DNA from: an uncultured Clostridium sp. | GTDB lineage: Bacteria; Bacillota; Clostridia; Lachnospirales; Lachnospiraceae | Reading direction: 5' to 3' | Assembly: GCA_958349075.1 (NCBI GenBank) | Contig: CATWBR010000017.1 | Location: 1-20,327, forward strand | Length of the DNA: 20,327 nucleotides | Part shown: piece by piece, positions 13,639 through 20,327 of the stretch | Layout of the letters: every line of letters starts with the position of its first letter | How positions within the stretch are numbered: position 1 is the first letter of the stretch | Position numbers and translations under genes: made by a program | The notes under the pieces: model-generated | Seen by the model: only the letters and a program-made list of their open reading frames with translations | The model's database searches: none | Told to the model about the DNA's origin: nothing

Positions 13639-14412
13639 ATGAGTATCTATGTAATTACCGGAGGAACTACCGGAATAGGAGCCGAAGCCCGCAAAAAACT
13701 GGAGGACGAAGGCCACGAAGTATTTAACATTGACTTTAACGGAGGAGATTACACCGCGGACCTTTCCACTGATGAGGGCAGAAAGGGAGCAGTCAAGGCC
13801 GTATTTTTAAAGTACCCTGACGGCATCGACGGCGTTATCTGCAATGCCGGTGTGGGCCCTACCGCTCCGCCTAAGAAAATTTTTGCACTGAATTTTTTTG
13901 CAGCGATCGCCATCGCCGACGGCCTGCGTCCCCTGCTGAAGAAAAAGGGCGGTAACTGCGTTGTGACCTCGTCCAACTCTATTACGAACGCCACCGTAAA
14001 AAGAGACTGGGTCGACATGCTCTCAAACGTAGCCGATGAGAGCGCCACAATGGAATTTGCCGGCCATATCCCACCGGATAAAACACCGTCCTGCTACAGT
14101 TCATCCAAACACGCCCTGGCCCGCTGGGTGCGCCGCGTATCTTCTTCCTGGGCTGCAGACGGGCTGCGCATCAATGCGGTGGCTCCCGGCAATACCACCA
14201 CGCCGATGACAAAGGGCATGACGGAGAAACAGATGGATGCCGCCCTGCTGATTCCCATCCCGACCAGATACGGCCGCAAGGAATTCCTGGACGCTTCCGA
14301 GATCGCCAATGCCATTGTATTTCTGTCATCGCCACTGGCCAGCGGCATCAACGGCGTTATCCTGTTTGTAGACGGAGGAATCGACGCCCTGCTCCGCTCC
14401 GAGCGTTTCTAG
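13639..14412 (+). CDS. SDR oxidoreductase resembling 3-alpha-hydroxysteroid dehydrogenase
   Basis: A 257-residue short-chain dehydrogenase. The coenzyme motif TGGTTGIG is at 7-14. Asp32 ends the second strand (NIDFN), which predicts NAD over NADP. CNAG is at 68-71, the catalytic set is Ser114 with Tyr153 and Lys157 (YSSSK), and the end is VDGGIDALLRSERF. From memory the start MSI.VI.G..TGIGA, the segment ADLST.EGRK and the C-terminal VDGGIDA run parallel to Comamonas 3-alpha-hydroxysteroid dehydrogenase/carbonyl reductase. The long insert between Ser114 and Tyr153 (38 residues, usually about 12) is another mark of that subgroup. The ATG follows GAGGTGAGGAGA; the frame stays open upstream but would start inside the -10 box. 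The partner is the NTF2-like gene. A hydroxysteroid or bile-acid substrate is inferred, not shown. Confidence 0.85.
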   Translation: MSIYVITGGTTGIGAEARKKLEDEGHEVFNIDFNGGDYTADLSTDEGRKGAVKAVFLKYPDGIDGVICNAGVGPTAPPKKIFALNFFAAIAIADGLRPLLKKKGGNCVVTSSNSITNATVKRDWVDMLSNVADESATMEFAGHIPPDKTPSCYSSSKHALARWVRRVSSSWAADGLRINAVAPGNTTTPMTKGMTEKQMDAALLIPIPTRYGRKEFLDASEIANAIVFLSSPLASGINGVILFVDGGIDALLRSERF

Positions 14413-14429
14413 GAGCCGGGACGCTGCAA

Positions 14430-14451
14430 CCGGCGTGGACGGTAACGCCGG
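14430..14451 (+). other. Hairpin between the SDR and NTF2-like genes
   Basis: CCGGCGT (14430-14436) and ACGCCGG (14445-14451) form a perfect 7-bp stem with an 8-base loop, 18 bases after the SDR stop codon. It is not followed by a T-run, so it is more likely an mRNA-stabilising or processing element inside the operon than a terminator. Confidence 0.5.
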
Positions 14452-14502
14452 ACGGACCCAGCCGTATTTTATATTGATTATTATCAGAAGGGAGCAATAG
14501 CT

Positions 14503-14841
14503 ATGCGCATTTTAGAACAATATATGGAGTGCATGAAAAAAGGCGACAATATCGGCCTTGCCGATTTATTCAATGAAAAGGGAATCCTACACGACACATC
14601 CTTCCTGAAACTCAACAAGGATATCATGCATCTGGAGGGCAAGATGGCCATTGAAATGATGTTCCATCACAGATTCGGTTTCAACGGAGGCCCGTTCCCG
14701 ATAACCAACACGGTTCACAAGGCAGATGACAACGTATGTTATTTCATCGAGTACGGCGACCGCGTTGTTCCGGTAACCGCCTATATCACCGAGATCGACG
14801 AGGACGGAAGGATTATGAGGCTCGACATCTTCCCGCTGTGA
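14503..14841 (+). CDS. NTF2/ketosteroid-isomerase-fold (SnoaL-like) small protein
   Basis: A 112-residue protein with the pattern of the NTF2-like fold: an N-terminal helix pair (ILEQYMECMKKGDNIGLADLFNEKGILHD), a GKMAIEMMFHHRF helix, then four beta strands rich in aromatic and acidic residues, ending IMRLDIFPL. The fold includes delta-5-3-ketosteroid isomerase, SnoaL cyclases and the bile-acid 7-alpha-dehydratase BaiE, and many members of unknown role. Candidate polar pocket residues are Asp31, His30, His55 and His56; I cannot fix the catalytic ones. AAGGGAG lies 8 bases before the ATG. It shares the SDR promoter, and a terminator follows. A role as isomerase or dehydratase on the SDR product is inferred from the pairing. 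Confidence 0.8.
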   Translation: MRILEQYMECMKKGDNIGLADLFNEKGILHDTSFLKLNKDIMHLEGKMAIEMMFHHRFGFNGGPFPITNTVHKADDNVCYFIEYGDRVVPVTAYITEIDEDGRIMRLDIFPL

Positions 14842-14897
14842 CAATTGTAATGGCAGGCGCGTTCCCGGAAAATCCGTTCCGGCGCGTATATGTAAGT

Positions 14898-14946
14898 AAA
14901 TCCCCATATGGTACGTGCATTTCTTCCGTTCCATACGGGGATTTTT
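14898..14946 (+). terminator. Terminator after the SDR - NTF2-like operon
   Basis: AAATCCCC (14898-14905) pairs with GGGGATTT (14937-14944), extended by TATGG/CCATA, followed by a plus-strand T-run. It lies in the convergent gap with the MATE gene at 14963 and may also work weakly for that gene. Confidence 0.8.
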
Positions 14947-14962
14947 GACATCAGAGAAGGGG

Positions 14963-16315
14963 TTAAGTATTCTCGGATACTGAAGCCATACCGCTTTTCA
15001 CTCTGTTTCCGCTTAAACTGCCTGCTTTTTTGTAACGCCAGAAGAAAAACAGGGTGATGCAGAGGCACAGTGTTTCCGATGCTATGGTGGACAGCCAGAT
15101 TCCGTTCTCCCCGATCAGAGCCGTCATTACAACGAGACAGGCCGACAGAAGGACAAAACTTCTGGCAGAGGAAATCACCACAGAGTAGACCGGCCGCTCA
15201 ATGGCCGTAAAGAAACCGGCCGTCACCACGTTAAATCCGACGATGGCGAAAGAAAGACCGTACATGCGGAGCGCGCTCACGGTGTAGGCCGACAGCTCCT
15301 GATCGGCATTTCCCAGGAACAGTCCCACCACTGCCTGAGGCATCCCTTCTGCTATAAACAGGAACACCACCGACGAGATGCAGGCAGACACGATGGAATA
15401 CCGGAACAACTGCCGGTATTTCTTCCGCTCCCCGGCTCCGTATTGGAAACTGACAAGCGGCTGCGCTCCCTGGCTGATTCCCGCCATACTGTTGAGAGCC
15501 AATGTGTTCATATAGGAAATAACGGTGTAGCTGACGATCCCCTTATTTCCAATCACGCTCAGAATCATGTGGTTAAACAGGAATATCACAAGTCCGCCGG
15601 ACATCTCGGTGATACTGTCTGAAAGTCCCAGCGGGATGATTCTCCGGTAAAGTTTCAGATTCCACTTAAACTTGCAGAAATACAGGCGTTTGGAACGGAA
15701 ACGGAAATACAAAAGAAACAGCGTTGTGGAAACCACCTGGGCGATACCCGTGGCAATGGCGGCTCCCTCCACACCCATATGCAGCTTCATGACAAAAAGG
15801 TAGTCCAGCACAATATTGGTAACCGCACTCGTCATTACACCGGCCATCTGAAGCGGCGGGCATCCGTCCGTCTTCACGAAAATCTCCATATTATAGGAAA
15901 CAATAAAGAATACCGCGAATACCGATATCCAGCCCAGATATCCCTTCACGTATTCAATCGTCTCCGGGGCTGCCCCCAGAAAGTAAGCGATCCTCTCAAG
16001 ATTAAACCAGGTCAGGAGGGAGACAATGAGTCCGGCCGCTATGAGGATAACAATGTTCTGGTTAAATGTATTGCGGGCCTCCTCCTCTTTCCCTTCCCCC
16101 AGGAATATTGCAATCAGTGTCGATGTTCCTGTCGCCATCATCAGTCCCAATGAAAAGATAAAAATCGTATAAGGCATCGACAGGTTAACCGCTGCCAGGG
16201 CATACTCCCCCACTCCTCTTGCAACAAAGATGCCGTCTACCATCGTGTAGAGCGCAAAGATCCACATCGAGATAATGGAGGGAATAACAAACCGGCAGAA
16301 TTTTTTAAGTAACAT
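14963..16315 (-). CDS. MATE-family multidrug efflux transporter under MerR control
   Basis: A 450-residue membrane protein with the twelve-helix MATE layout. The first half has FVIPSIISMWIFALYTMVDGIFVARGVGEYALAAVNLSMP (family start) and MATGTSTLIAIFLGEGKEEEA. The second half has SITEMSGGLVIFLFNHMIL and NSMAGISQGAQPLVSFQYGAGE. The SQGAQPL.S..YGA pattern is close to MepA-type members of the family. It should export drugs or other cationic compounds with sodium or proton exchange. AGGAGG lies 6 bases before the ATG. The gene is divergent from merR with only 72 bases between start codons, and its promoter has the MerR arrangement, so it is very probably the target of that regulator. Confidence 0.93.
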   Translation of the reverse strand: MLLKKFCRFVIPSIISMWIFALYTMVDGIFVARGVGEYALAAVNLSMPYTIFIFSLGLMMATGTSTLIAIFLGEGKEEEARNTFNQNIVILIAAGLIVSLLTWFNLERIAYFLGAAPETIEYVKGYLGWISVFAVFFIVSYNMEIFVKTDGCPPLQMAGVMTSAVTNIVLDYLFVMKLHMGVEGAAIATGIAQVVSTTLFLLYFRFRSKRLYFCKFKWNLKLYRRIIPLGLSDSITEMSGGLVIFLFNHMILSVIGNKGIVSYTVISYMNTLALNSMAGISQGAQPLVSFQYGAGERKKYRQLFRYSIVSACISSVVFLFIAEGMPQAVVGLFLGNADQELSAYTVSALRMYGLSFAIVGFNVVTAGFFTAIERPVYSVVISSARSFVLLSACLVVMTALIGENGIWLSTIASETLCLCITLFFFWRYKKAGSLSGNRVKSGMASVSENT

Positions 16316-16332
16316 GATAAAACCTCCTCTTC

Positions 16333-16361
16333 TTGACTTCTATTATAAACCTTCGTATAAT
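16333..16361 (+). promoter_or_regulatory. Promoter of merR
   Basis: TTGACT (16333-16338), 17-bp spacer, TATAAT (16356-16361). The -10 box lies in the centre of the operator palindrome (16350-16368), so MerR binding should repress its own gene. Confidence 0.75.
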
Positions 16362-16372
16362 ACGAAGGTCAA
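16342..16372 (-). promoter_or_regulatory. MerR-type promoter and operator of the MATE gene
   Basis: Minus-strand TTGACC (16372-16367) and TATAAT (16347-16342) are separated by 19 bp instead of 17. The palindrome CCTTCGTATAATACGAAGG (16350-16368; perfect 8-bp arms, 3-bp centre) fills the spacer. This is the standard layout of MerR-family promoters, in which the activated regulator untwists the long spacer to align the two boxes. Confidence 0.88.
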
Positions 16373-16387
16373 GGGAGGAATAAGAAG

Positions 16388-17197
16388 TTGAACAATTCAT
16401 ATAAAATTAAAGAAATTTCAAGACTATACGGACTTTGCAGCGACACGCTGCGGTATTACGAGGAGCAGGGGATTCTCTCCCCCAAACGGGGACAAAACGG
16501 ATACCGTATGTTCGGCGTGCAGGATATCGGAAAGCTGAATATCATCCGCTCCCTGAGAGAGCTTGATATCCCTCTGGAGCGGATACGGGAATACATTAAT
16601 AACCGTGACATAGAATCCACACTGAGCCTTCTGGACGAGGAGGAAGCCCTGATCCTGACTCAGGTTGCAAGGCTGCAGGAAAAATATAAAGATATTGAGG
16701 CGCGTAAAAAAGAACTGCTGGAGGACCGGCTGACCGAGGACCGCAAATTTACCATACGCCATTTCGACGCCAGGCCATGTTTCCAGCTCACGGAAGACAT
16801 CATTCTGGAAAATGACGTAGATTTTGTCCTTAAGAAGCTGGAACACAAATACGAAGACAATATCCATATTATCGGAATCAAGGGGTTCGGCGCGGAAATG
16901 GATCCGGCCAGCATAGAGCAGGGAATCTATAACCATTTCCGTTCCGTATTCTTCATAAGCGACTGGGACAATCACAGCTCCGTGATCCCGGAAGGCCACT
17001 ATGCATCACTGTTTTACTGGGGCATGTATGAGCAGAGGATATCGGAAGTTTTTGCCGAATTAATGGAGCGTATCCGGGATGCAGGCTACGAGAGCTGCGG
17101 AGCGCCGCTGGAGCTGTACCATATTGATATGAACGATACGAACCGGCATGAGGAGTATCTGACGGAACTGCAGGTGCTGGTAAGGCAGACGGCCTAA
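16388..17197 (+). CDS. MerR-family regulator with GyrI-like drug-binding domain
   Basis: A 269-residue transcription factor. The N-terminal winged helix (6-75) reads YKIKEISRLYGLCSDTLRYYEEQGIL ... NGYRMF, the MerR signature. A coiled-coil dimerisation helix follows (about 78-115; Leu/Glu/Lys-rich). The C-terminal 150 residues fit a GyrI/BmrR-like effector domain, which in relatives binds bulky hydrophobic cations: a proline-rich start, FYWGMYE in the middle and a closing PLELYHID ... EEYLTELQVLV. The start is TTG, with GGAGG 9 bases upstream; no ATG fits. It is divergent from the MATE gene and shares the operator at 16350-16368. It probably activates the pump on drug binding and limits its own synthesis. 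The stop codon overlaps that of the convergent hydrolase gene. Confidence 0.92.
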   Translation: MNNSYKIKEISRLYGLCSDTLRYYEEQGILSPKRGQNGYRMFGVQDIGKLNIIRSLRELDIPLERIREYINNRDIESTLSLLDEEEALILTQVARLQEKYKDIEARKKELLEDRLTEDRKFTIRHFDARPCFQLTEDIILENDVDFVLKKLEHKYEDNIHIIGIKGFGAEMDPASIEQGIYNHFRSVFFISDWDNHSSVIPEGHYASLFYWGMYEQRISEVFAELMERIRDAGYESCGAPLELYHIDMNDTNRHEEYLTELQVLVRQTA

Positions 17198-18612
17198 TTT
17201 TTCATTCCCATCTCCTGCTTGCATCTCTGTATGAAGGAGTGCAGTATCTTAGCGGTCATCCCCCATATCACCTGATTCTCATACCGGTAGAACATTACCT
17301 TGTATTTCCCTTTCCTCCAGTGATATTCCTCACCGTTCGGAATCAGCTCAAATGGGAAGTCTTTCCCCGGTATCGTCTGCACCTCTGTGTCATAGCATTC
17401 CGGCTCATGATTCAGAAACCATTTCAGAGGAACCGTAAAGACATGGTCTACTTCATCGGCCGAGAATGTCTGGCGGTATCCCTTAAGTTCCGCCAGGAAC
17501 GGATAGACTCCCATATTGGCCGGAGTAATCAGTATATCGAGCGGAGCTATCATGTCAATCTGGTTTTCGTAAATGCCCAGCTCCTCCATTGTTTCGCGGA
17601 CAGAGGCCTCTCTTCTCGTCTCCCCCCGCTCCACAGCGCCGCCTGGAAAGCACACCTCTCCCGGCTGGCTCTTCAGCACATCGGATCTGACTTCAAATAA
17701 AAGATGATATTCCCCTTCTTTTTTGACCAGCGGTACAAGGACTGAGAAATCCACCCCATCCTCATGATCCAGCCGCCCGGGATGGCGGTCCGCCCAAAGG
17801 CGTTTCATCGTCATTGTCATGCTTCCTTCCGTTGCATGAAGAAAGAGGGCAACGGCGTGATTGAATTCACTGCTTTTTTTCAAGGCAATAAAATGATCCC
17901 CCCGTATCAGCTTCAGCCTGCTGTCGGGAATCGCATGGTATATATGCCTTGTATGGCGGCCTCGAATCATATCTTCCGTTCCCGCAATGACAAGCACCGG
18001 CATTTGGAGCTTTTTAAGCTCCGACGGATGAATCCAGGGGCCTTTGACCATCAGGCCCAAAAGCTCTGTTTTCTGCTCCAGGGAACCCTTATACTGCTCT
18101 CTTCCCACAGGCTGCTTCTCTGCCCCGGGTGTCTTTGTGCCGGCTGTCTTTGTTCCGGGCGTCTTTTTCCCGGTCATCTTTGTTCCTGACAGTTTTGGCG
18201 CCATTCTGCGGAGACGGCACAGTCCGTACTCTGCCGCTATCGGAAGCTGCACGGACGGCGTTACCCCAAACGGATTCAGATTCGCCCCGTTTAAAATAAG
18301 ACGGTCCACATACTTCGGATACCGCAGCGCAAATGTAAGGGCAATATTTCCTCCGTCACTGAAGCCAAGAAGAATGATCCGCTTGAGTTTTTTCTCATCG
18401 AGAAAGTTCTTTAAATCTTCTGCAAACTGTTCCAGTGTGAAAGGCGCCGTCCCTCTCGGGGATTTTCCATGACCTCTCGTGTCTATGGCTATAACCCGGT
18501 ATTTCTTTGAGAAAAACCGGATTTGTTTTTCAAAATAAGTGCCGTCCTCCCCATTTCCATGGAGCAGGATCATCGGCTGTCCCTTTCCGCATTCCCGGTA
18601 ATAGAGTTTCAT
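17194..18612 (-). CDS. Fusion of alpha/beta-hydrolase and Nudix (CoA-pyrophosphatase type) hydrolase
   Basis: A 472-residue two-domain enzyme. Residues 1-264 are an alpha/beta-hydrolase: oxyanion LLHGNG (16-21), nucleophile Ser85 in GFSDGG, acid Asp214 in GTEDM and His240 in GDHF. Its cap contains a Lys/Thr/Gly low-complexity repeat (143-167). Residues 265-472 are a complete Nudix domain of NudL/YeaB type: LLFEVRS ... GEVCFPGG followed by the Nudix box G.....E.......RE..EELG (325-346). NudL enzymes cleave CoA and acyl-CoA to phosphopantetheine parts and 3',5'-ADP. The Nudix part begins at Met265, which has GGAAGGA just upstream (17829-17823), so it may also be made separately. GGAGG precedes the first ATG. 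The gene overlaps merR tail to tail by 4 bases. The fusion and joint role are unusual; a link between ester and CoA-ester breakdown is inference. Confidence 0.85.
   Translation of the reverse strand: MKLYYRECGKGQPMILLHGNGEDGTYFEKQIRFFSKKYRVIAIDTRGHGKSPRGTAPFTLEQFAEDLKNFLDEKKLKRIILLGFSDGGNIALTFALRYPKYVDRLILNGANLNPFGVTPSVQLPIAAEYGLCRLRRMAPKLSGTKMTGKKTPGTKTAGTKTPGAEKQPVGREQYKGSLEQKTELLGLMVKGPWIHPSELKKLQMPVLVIAGTEDMIRGRHTRHIYHAIPDSRLKLIRGDHFIALKKSSEFNHAVALFLHATEGSMTMTMKRLWADRHPGRLDHEDGVDFSVLVPLVKKEGEYHLLFEVRSDVLKSQPGEVCFPGGAVERGETRREASVRETMEELGIYENQIDMIAPLDILITPANMGVYPFLAELKGYRQTFSADEVDHVFTVPLKWFLNHEPECYDTEVQTIPGKDFPFELIPNGEEYHWRKGKYKVMFYRYENQVIWGMTAKILHSFIQRCKQEMGMKN
18112..18186 (-). repeat. 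Five 15-bp tandem units inside the hydrolase gene
   Basis: Residues 143-167 read as five-residue units GTKMT, GKKTP, GTKTA, GTKTP, GAEKQ, encoded by imperfect 15-bp direct repeats. The frame is kept. The block sits in the cap region of the alpha/beta-hydrolase, where length variation is tolerated. It looks like a minisatellite that may differ between strains. Confidence 0.7.
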
Positions 18613-18739
18613 CCCTGTTCCTCCGTTTTCTGTTTTTAATGCTGTTTTACAATTTCTTGCCGTTACTTTTACCTTAACTCCGGCCTTTTATTCCCCGGTT
18701 GTTTTGCCGGAAATTTTCTACCGGAAGCCTTATTCTGCT

Positions 18740-18748
18740 ATTCTATCA
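18740..18748 (-). promoter_or_regulatory. Possible extended -10 promoter of the fusion gene
   Basis: The minus strand reads TGATAGAAT (18748-18740), a TGn extension plus a 5/6 -10 box, about 130 bases before the ATG at 18612. No convincing -35 precedes it, as allowed for extended -10 promoters. Confidence 0.35.
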
Positions 18749-18795
18749 CATTTAACAGACATGTTGCAGTAATTTCAGCGTTTTCGGCTATATTA

Positions 18796-18833
18796 ACGCC
18801 TTGCTGAATCGCCGGTTCCGGCGGTTATGGCGT
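18796..18833. other. Nested palindromes after the AI-2E-family gene
   Basis: A perfect 14-base palindrome CGCCGGTTCCGGCG (18810-18823) lies within an outer ACGCC/GGCGT pair (18796-18800, 18829-18833). There is no T-run, so it is not a classical terminator, yet it is the only structure between the two minus-strand genes and may be a Rho-type or stabilising 3' element. Confidence 0.45.
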
Positions 18834-18872
18834 ATTCTCCGTGCGGCTGGCTACGCTATTTTTGACTGCGCC

Positions 18873-20042
18873 TCAACTGTTTTTTGCACTGCTTTCTTTA
18901 CTGCCGTTTCCTTCACTGCTGCTTTCTTCACTTCTGTTTTCTTCACCGCTGTTTCCTGATCCGTTTTTATTTTTACTGCTGTTCTTATCATATTCCTCCA
19001 CCAGATCTTCGATCAGCATTAATCCGACGGGACCGAGAATGAATCCCAGAAAACCAAAGAGCTGCAGGCCCACATACATCGACATCAACGTTTCCAGCGG
19101 CGACAGGCCCATCTTTTTCCCCATCAGCTTTGCCTCGACAAACTCCCTCAGAAAGTAACACACCAGATAGACGCCTAAAAGCATCAGGCCCTGATACCAT
19201 TTTTGCTGTAGCAGGAGGAAAATCCCCCAGGGTATCAGGACCGTGCCGGTTCCGAAGATGGGCAGCGCGTCCAGAAGCCCGATTCCGATTCCTGCGATAA
19301 TATAGTAAGGATTTCCGATCGCAATCAATGTCAGAATGCAAAGACAAGTGGTCAGGAAAAGAATCACGGCCTGGGTCTTGAGCCATGCATTTCCCGTCAG
19401 TGCCAGCCTCTTGCCCAGGAGGGAAAACTCTCTCCTGAAAATGGAATTGTACCGTCTCTCCCTCAGCTCATCCATCTCCTGGAGGGAAAGGATGGATGCG
19501 ATGAAAAGAATTACCGTTATGATTGCCACTTTGATGAAAAAACCAAAGACGGCGACGGAGTTGACCACCAGATTCGGCATTGTTGCCGTTTTAAACGCTC
19601 TGGCTGTGCCCAGAAGCACGTCCTGCACCATTTTCACAAGAACGCCTTCCTTCAGGCGGCAGAATGCCTCAACCGAATGGCACATGCCGGTCAGCCATTC
19701 ATCGAAGCCCTGAATCCAGCCCGGTACGGCATTGACAAGCTGGTTTGCTTCCATAAAAAGGCGTCTGCCCCCATAGAAAAAACCGGCGCCGAGAAGAGCC
19801 AGAACCAAAATAATCTCGATTCCTCCGATCACGCCAATCGGAACGCCGTACTCTTTTCCCTTAATCTTAAAACGCAGCTTCCGCTCCAGAAAAGCCGCAG
19901 ACGGCCGGAGAATCAAGGCAATCAGGTATGAGACGAGAAATGGCAGAAACAGCGGTAAAAGGAATTTAAAGCAAAGATAGACAGCGGCCGTAACTCCCGC
20001 TGTCAATAATACTTTTCGCTGCTTTTTCGTGAATTCCGGCAT
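18873..20042 (-). CDS. AI-2E-family (YtvI/PerM-like) membrane protein
   Basis: A 389-residue membrane protein of the AI-2E transporter (PerM/YtvI/TqsA) superfamily, with about eight hydrophobic segments. The family marks are visible: FLPFLVSYLIALILRPSAAFLERKL near the start; a long amphipathic middle region; and the conserved C-terminal block IAGIGIGLLDALPIFGTGTVLIPWGIFLLL ... VEAKLMGKKMGLSPLETLMSMYVGLQLFGFLGFILGPVG. The family name comes from autoinducer-2 export, but many members export other solutes or act as cation antiporters, so the substrate is open. The last 41 residues (349-389) are a Ser/Asn/Glu/Lys/Gly low-complexity cytosolic tail. The ATG at 20042 is chosen for the GCAGGTGG before it. 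An in-frame start at 20093 would lie upstream of a -10 box. Confidence 0.88.
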   Translation of the reverse strand: MPEFTKKQRKVLLTAGVTAAVYLCFKFLLPLFLPFLVSYLIALILRPSAAFLERKLRFKIKGKEYGVPIGVIGGIEIILVLALLGAGFFYGGRRLFMEANQLVNAVPGWIQGFDEWLTGMCHSVEAFCRLKEGVLVKMVQDVLLGTARAFKTATMPNLVVNSVAVFGFFIKVAIITVILFIASILSLQEMDELRERRYNSIFRREFSLLGKRLALTGNAWLKTQAVILFLTTCLCILTLIAIGNPYYIIAGIGIGLLDALPIFGTGTVLIPWGIFLLLQQKWYQGLMLLGVYLVCYFLREFVEAKLMGKKMGLSPLETLMSMYVGLQLFGFLGFILGPVGLMLIEDLVEEYDKNSSKNKNGSGNSGEENRSEESSSEGNGSKESSAKNS

Positions 20043-20060
20043 CTGTCCCACCTGCTTTCC

Positions 20061-20090
20061 ATTATATTTTCTGAATGAAATTAGTATCAC
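20061..20090 (-). promoter_or_regulatory. Candidate promoter of the AI-2E-family gene
   Basis: Minus-strand GTGATA (20090-20085; 4/6), 18-bp spacer, TATAAT (20066-20061; 6/6). Transcription would start only about 13 bases before the ATG, leaving just the ribosome binding site as leader. Confidence 0.4.
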
Positions 20091-20156
20091 CACAGGCCGT
20101 ACTTCTTATGCCCTGATATTTGGCAGGAATCTTAATTTCCATCTTTATACTTTCGG

Positions 20157-20188
20157 TTTTTATTTCACAGGGCGCTTTCCTATAATAC
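20157..20188 (-). repeat. Intergenic repeat, degenerate copy C (hairpin part only)
   Basis: The minus strand reads TATTATAGGAAAGCGCCCTG followed by TGAAATAAAAA, which parallels the inverted-repeat part of copies A and B (shared words ATAGGAAAG and TGAAATAAAAA). The arms pair imperfectly with G-U pairs. The GC-rich core is missing. As in the other copies it follows a terminator U-tract on the same strand. Confidence 0.6.
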
Positions 20189-20191
20189 AAT

Positions 20192-20242
20192 AAAAAATGC
20201 AGGAACATCGTCTGTATCTCACCATACTCCGACATTCCCGCA
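20192..20242 (-). terminator. Terminator of a gene beyond the right edge
   Basis: On the minus strand TGCGGGAATGTC (20242-20231) pairs with GACGATGTTCCTGCA (20212-20198), with two G-U pairs and bulges, followed by six U (20197-20192). It ends a transcript entering from the right. Confidence 0.65.
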
Positions 20243-20327
20243 TCCTCTTTTGTAAGCTTCTCTTCAGTTTCTTTAAGGAGCTTACCCATGGTCTCGCCCA
20301 TTTATGATTTGTACTTCTTTTGTACAG
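20243..20327 (-). other. Probable 3' end of an upstream gene, frame undecided
   Basis: The terminator at 20192-20242 implies a minus-strand gene ending in this stretch. Two frames close here: one ends ...VQKKYKS (TAA at 20304-20302), another ends ...IINGRDHG (TAA at 20284-20282). Too little is present to choose or to name a product. Confidence 0.3.

Noticed and set aside
20062..20301. 79-codon minus-strand frame at the right edge
   Set aside because: It has no good ribosome binding site, contains a terminator with U-tract and the repeat hairpin, and runs into the AI-2E gene promoter.
1..20327. Prophage, transposon, CRISPR or defence system
   Set aside because: No integrase, transposase, phage structural gene, regularly spaced repeat array or defence-type nuclease/helicase is visible; the interest lies in metabolism, regulation and non-coding repeats.

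Overview
The window reads as chromosomal DNA of a Gram-positive anaerobe of the Clostridia, most likely a gut Lachnospiraceae (broadly [Clostridium] symbiosum/Enterocloster-like). The basis is near 50% GC with Clostridia-like proteins, strong AGGAGG-type ribosome binding sites, consensus sigma-A promoters, a proline T-box, and a lipoprotein signal followed by a low-complexity linker. The genus is a guess from gestalt. I see no rRNA, tRNA, CRISPR array, transposase or phage gene.

Left region (1-8600). An intergenic repeat and a small transcription unit (promoter, ribosome binding site, 48-codon ORF, terminator, all on the minus strand) come first. Then two paralogous AraC-type regulators, at 763-1566 (+) and 7661-8509 (-), bracket a minus-strand catabolic cluster. 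The cluster holds a sodium:solute symporter, a gamma-glutamyltransferase without signal peptide, a nitrilase-family hydrolase carried on a lipoprotein, and a YjiH/Gate-domain membrane protein. Symporter and gamma-glutamyltransferase form one operon that ends in a terminator. The lipoprotein hydrolase and YjiH form a second one with its own promoter. A likely reading is uptake and breakdown of a gamma-glutamyl or amide compound; the substrate is unknown. A 24-codon coding-like remnant follows the YjiH stop codon.

Middle region (8589-13284). A minus-strand operon runs proS, cca, then a MATE efflux gene. It starts from a consensus promoter and a T-box leader whose specifier reads CCU (proline), and it ends in a strong terminator. 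A second copy of the intergenic repeat lies between the T-box terminator and proS.

Right-middle region (13536-17197). A promoter that matches consensus at every position drives an SDR resembling the Comamonas 3-alpha-hydroxysteroid dehydrogenase and a small NTF2/ketosteroid-isomerase-fold protein, a possible steroid or bile-acid modifying pair. Next is a self-contained efflux module: a MATE pump divergent from a MerR regulator, with a 19-bp palindrome inside the 19-bp spacer of the pump promoter, the classical MerR arrangement.

Right end (17194-20327). A single ORF fuses an alpha/beta-hydrolase to a CoA-pyrophosphatase-type Nudix domain, convergent with merR. Then come an AI-2E-family membrane protein with a low-complexity tail, a degenerate third copy of the repeat hairpin, and a terminator belonging to a gene beyond the window.
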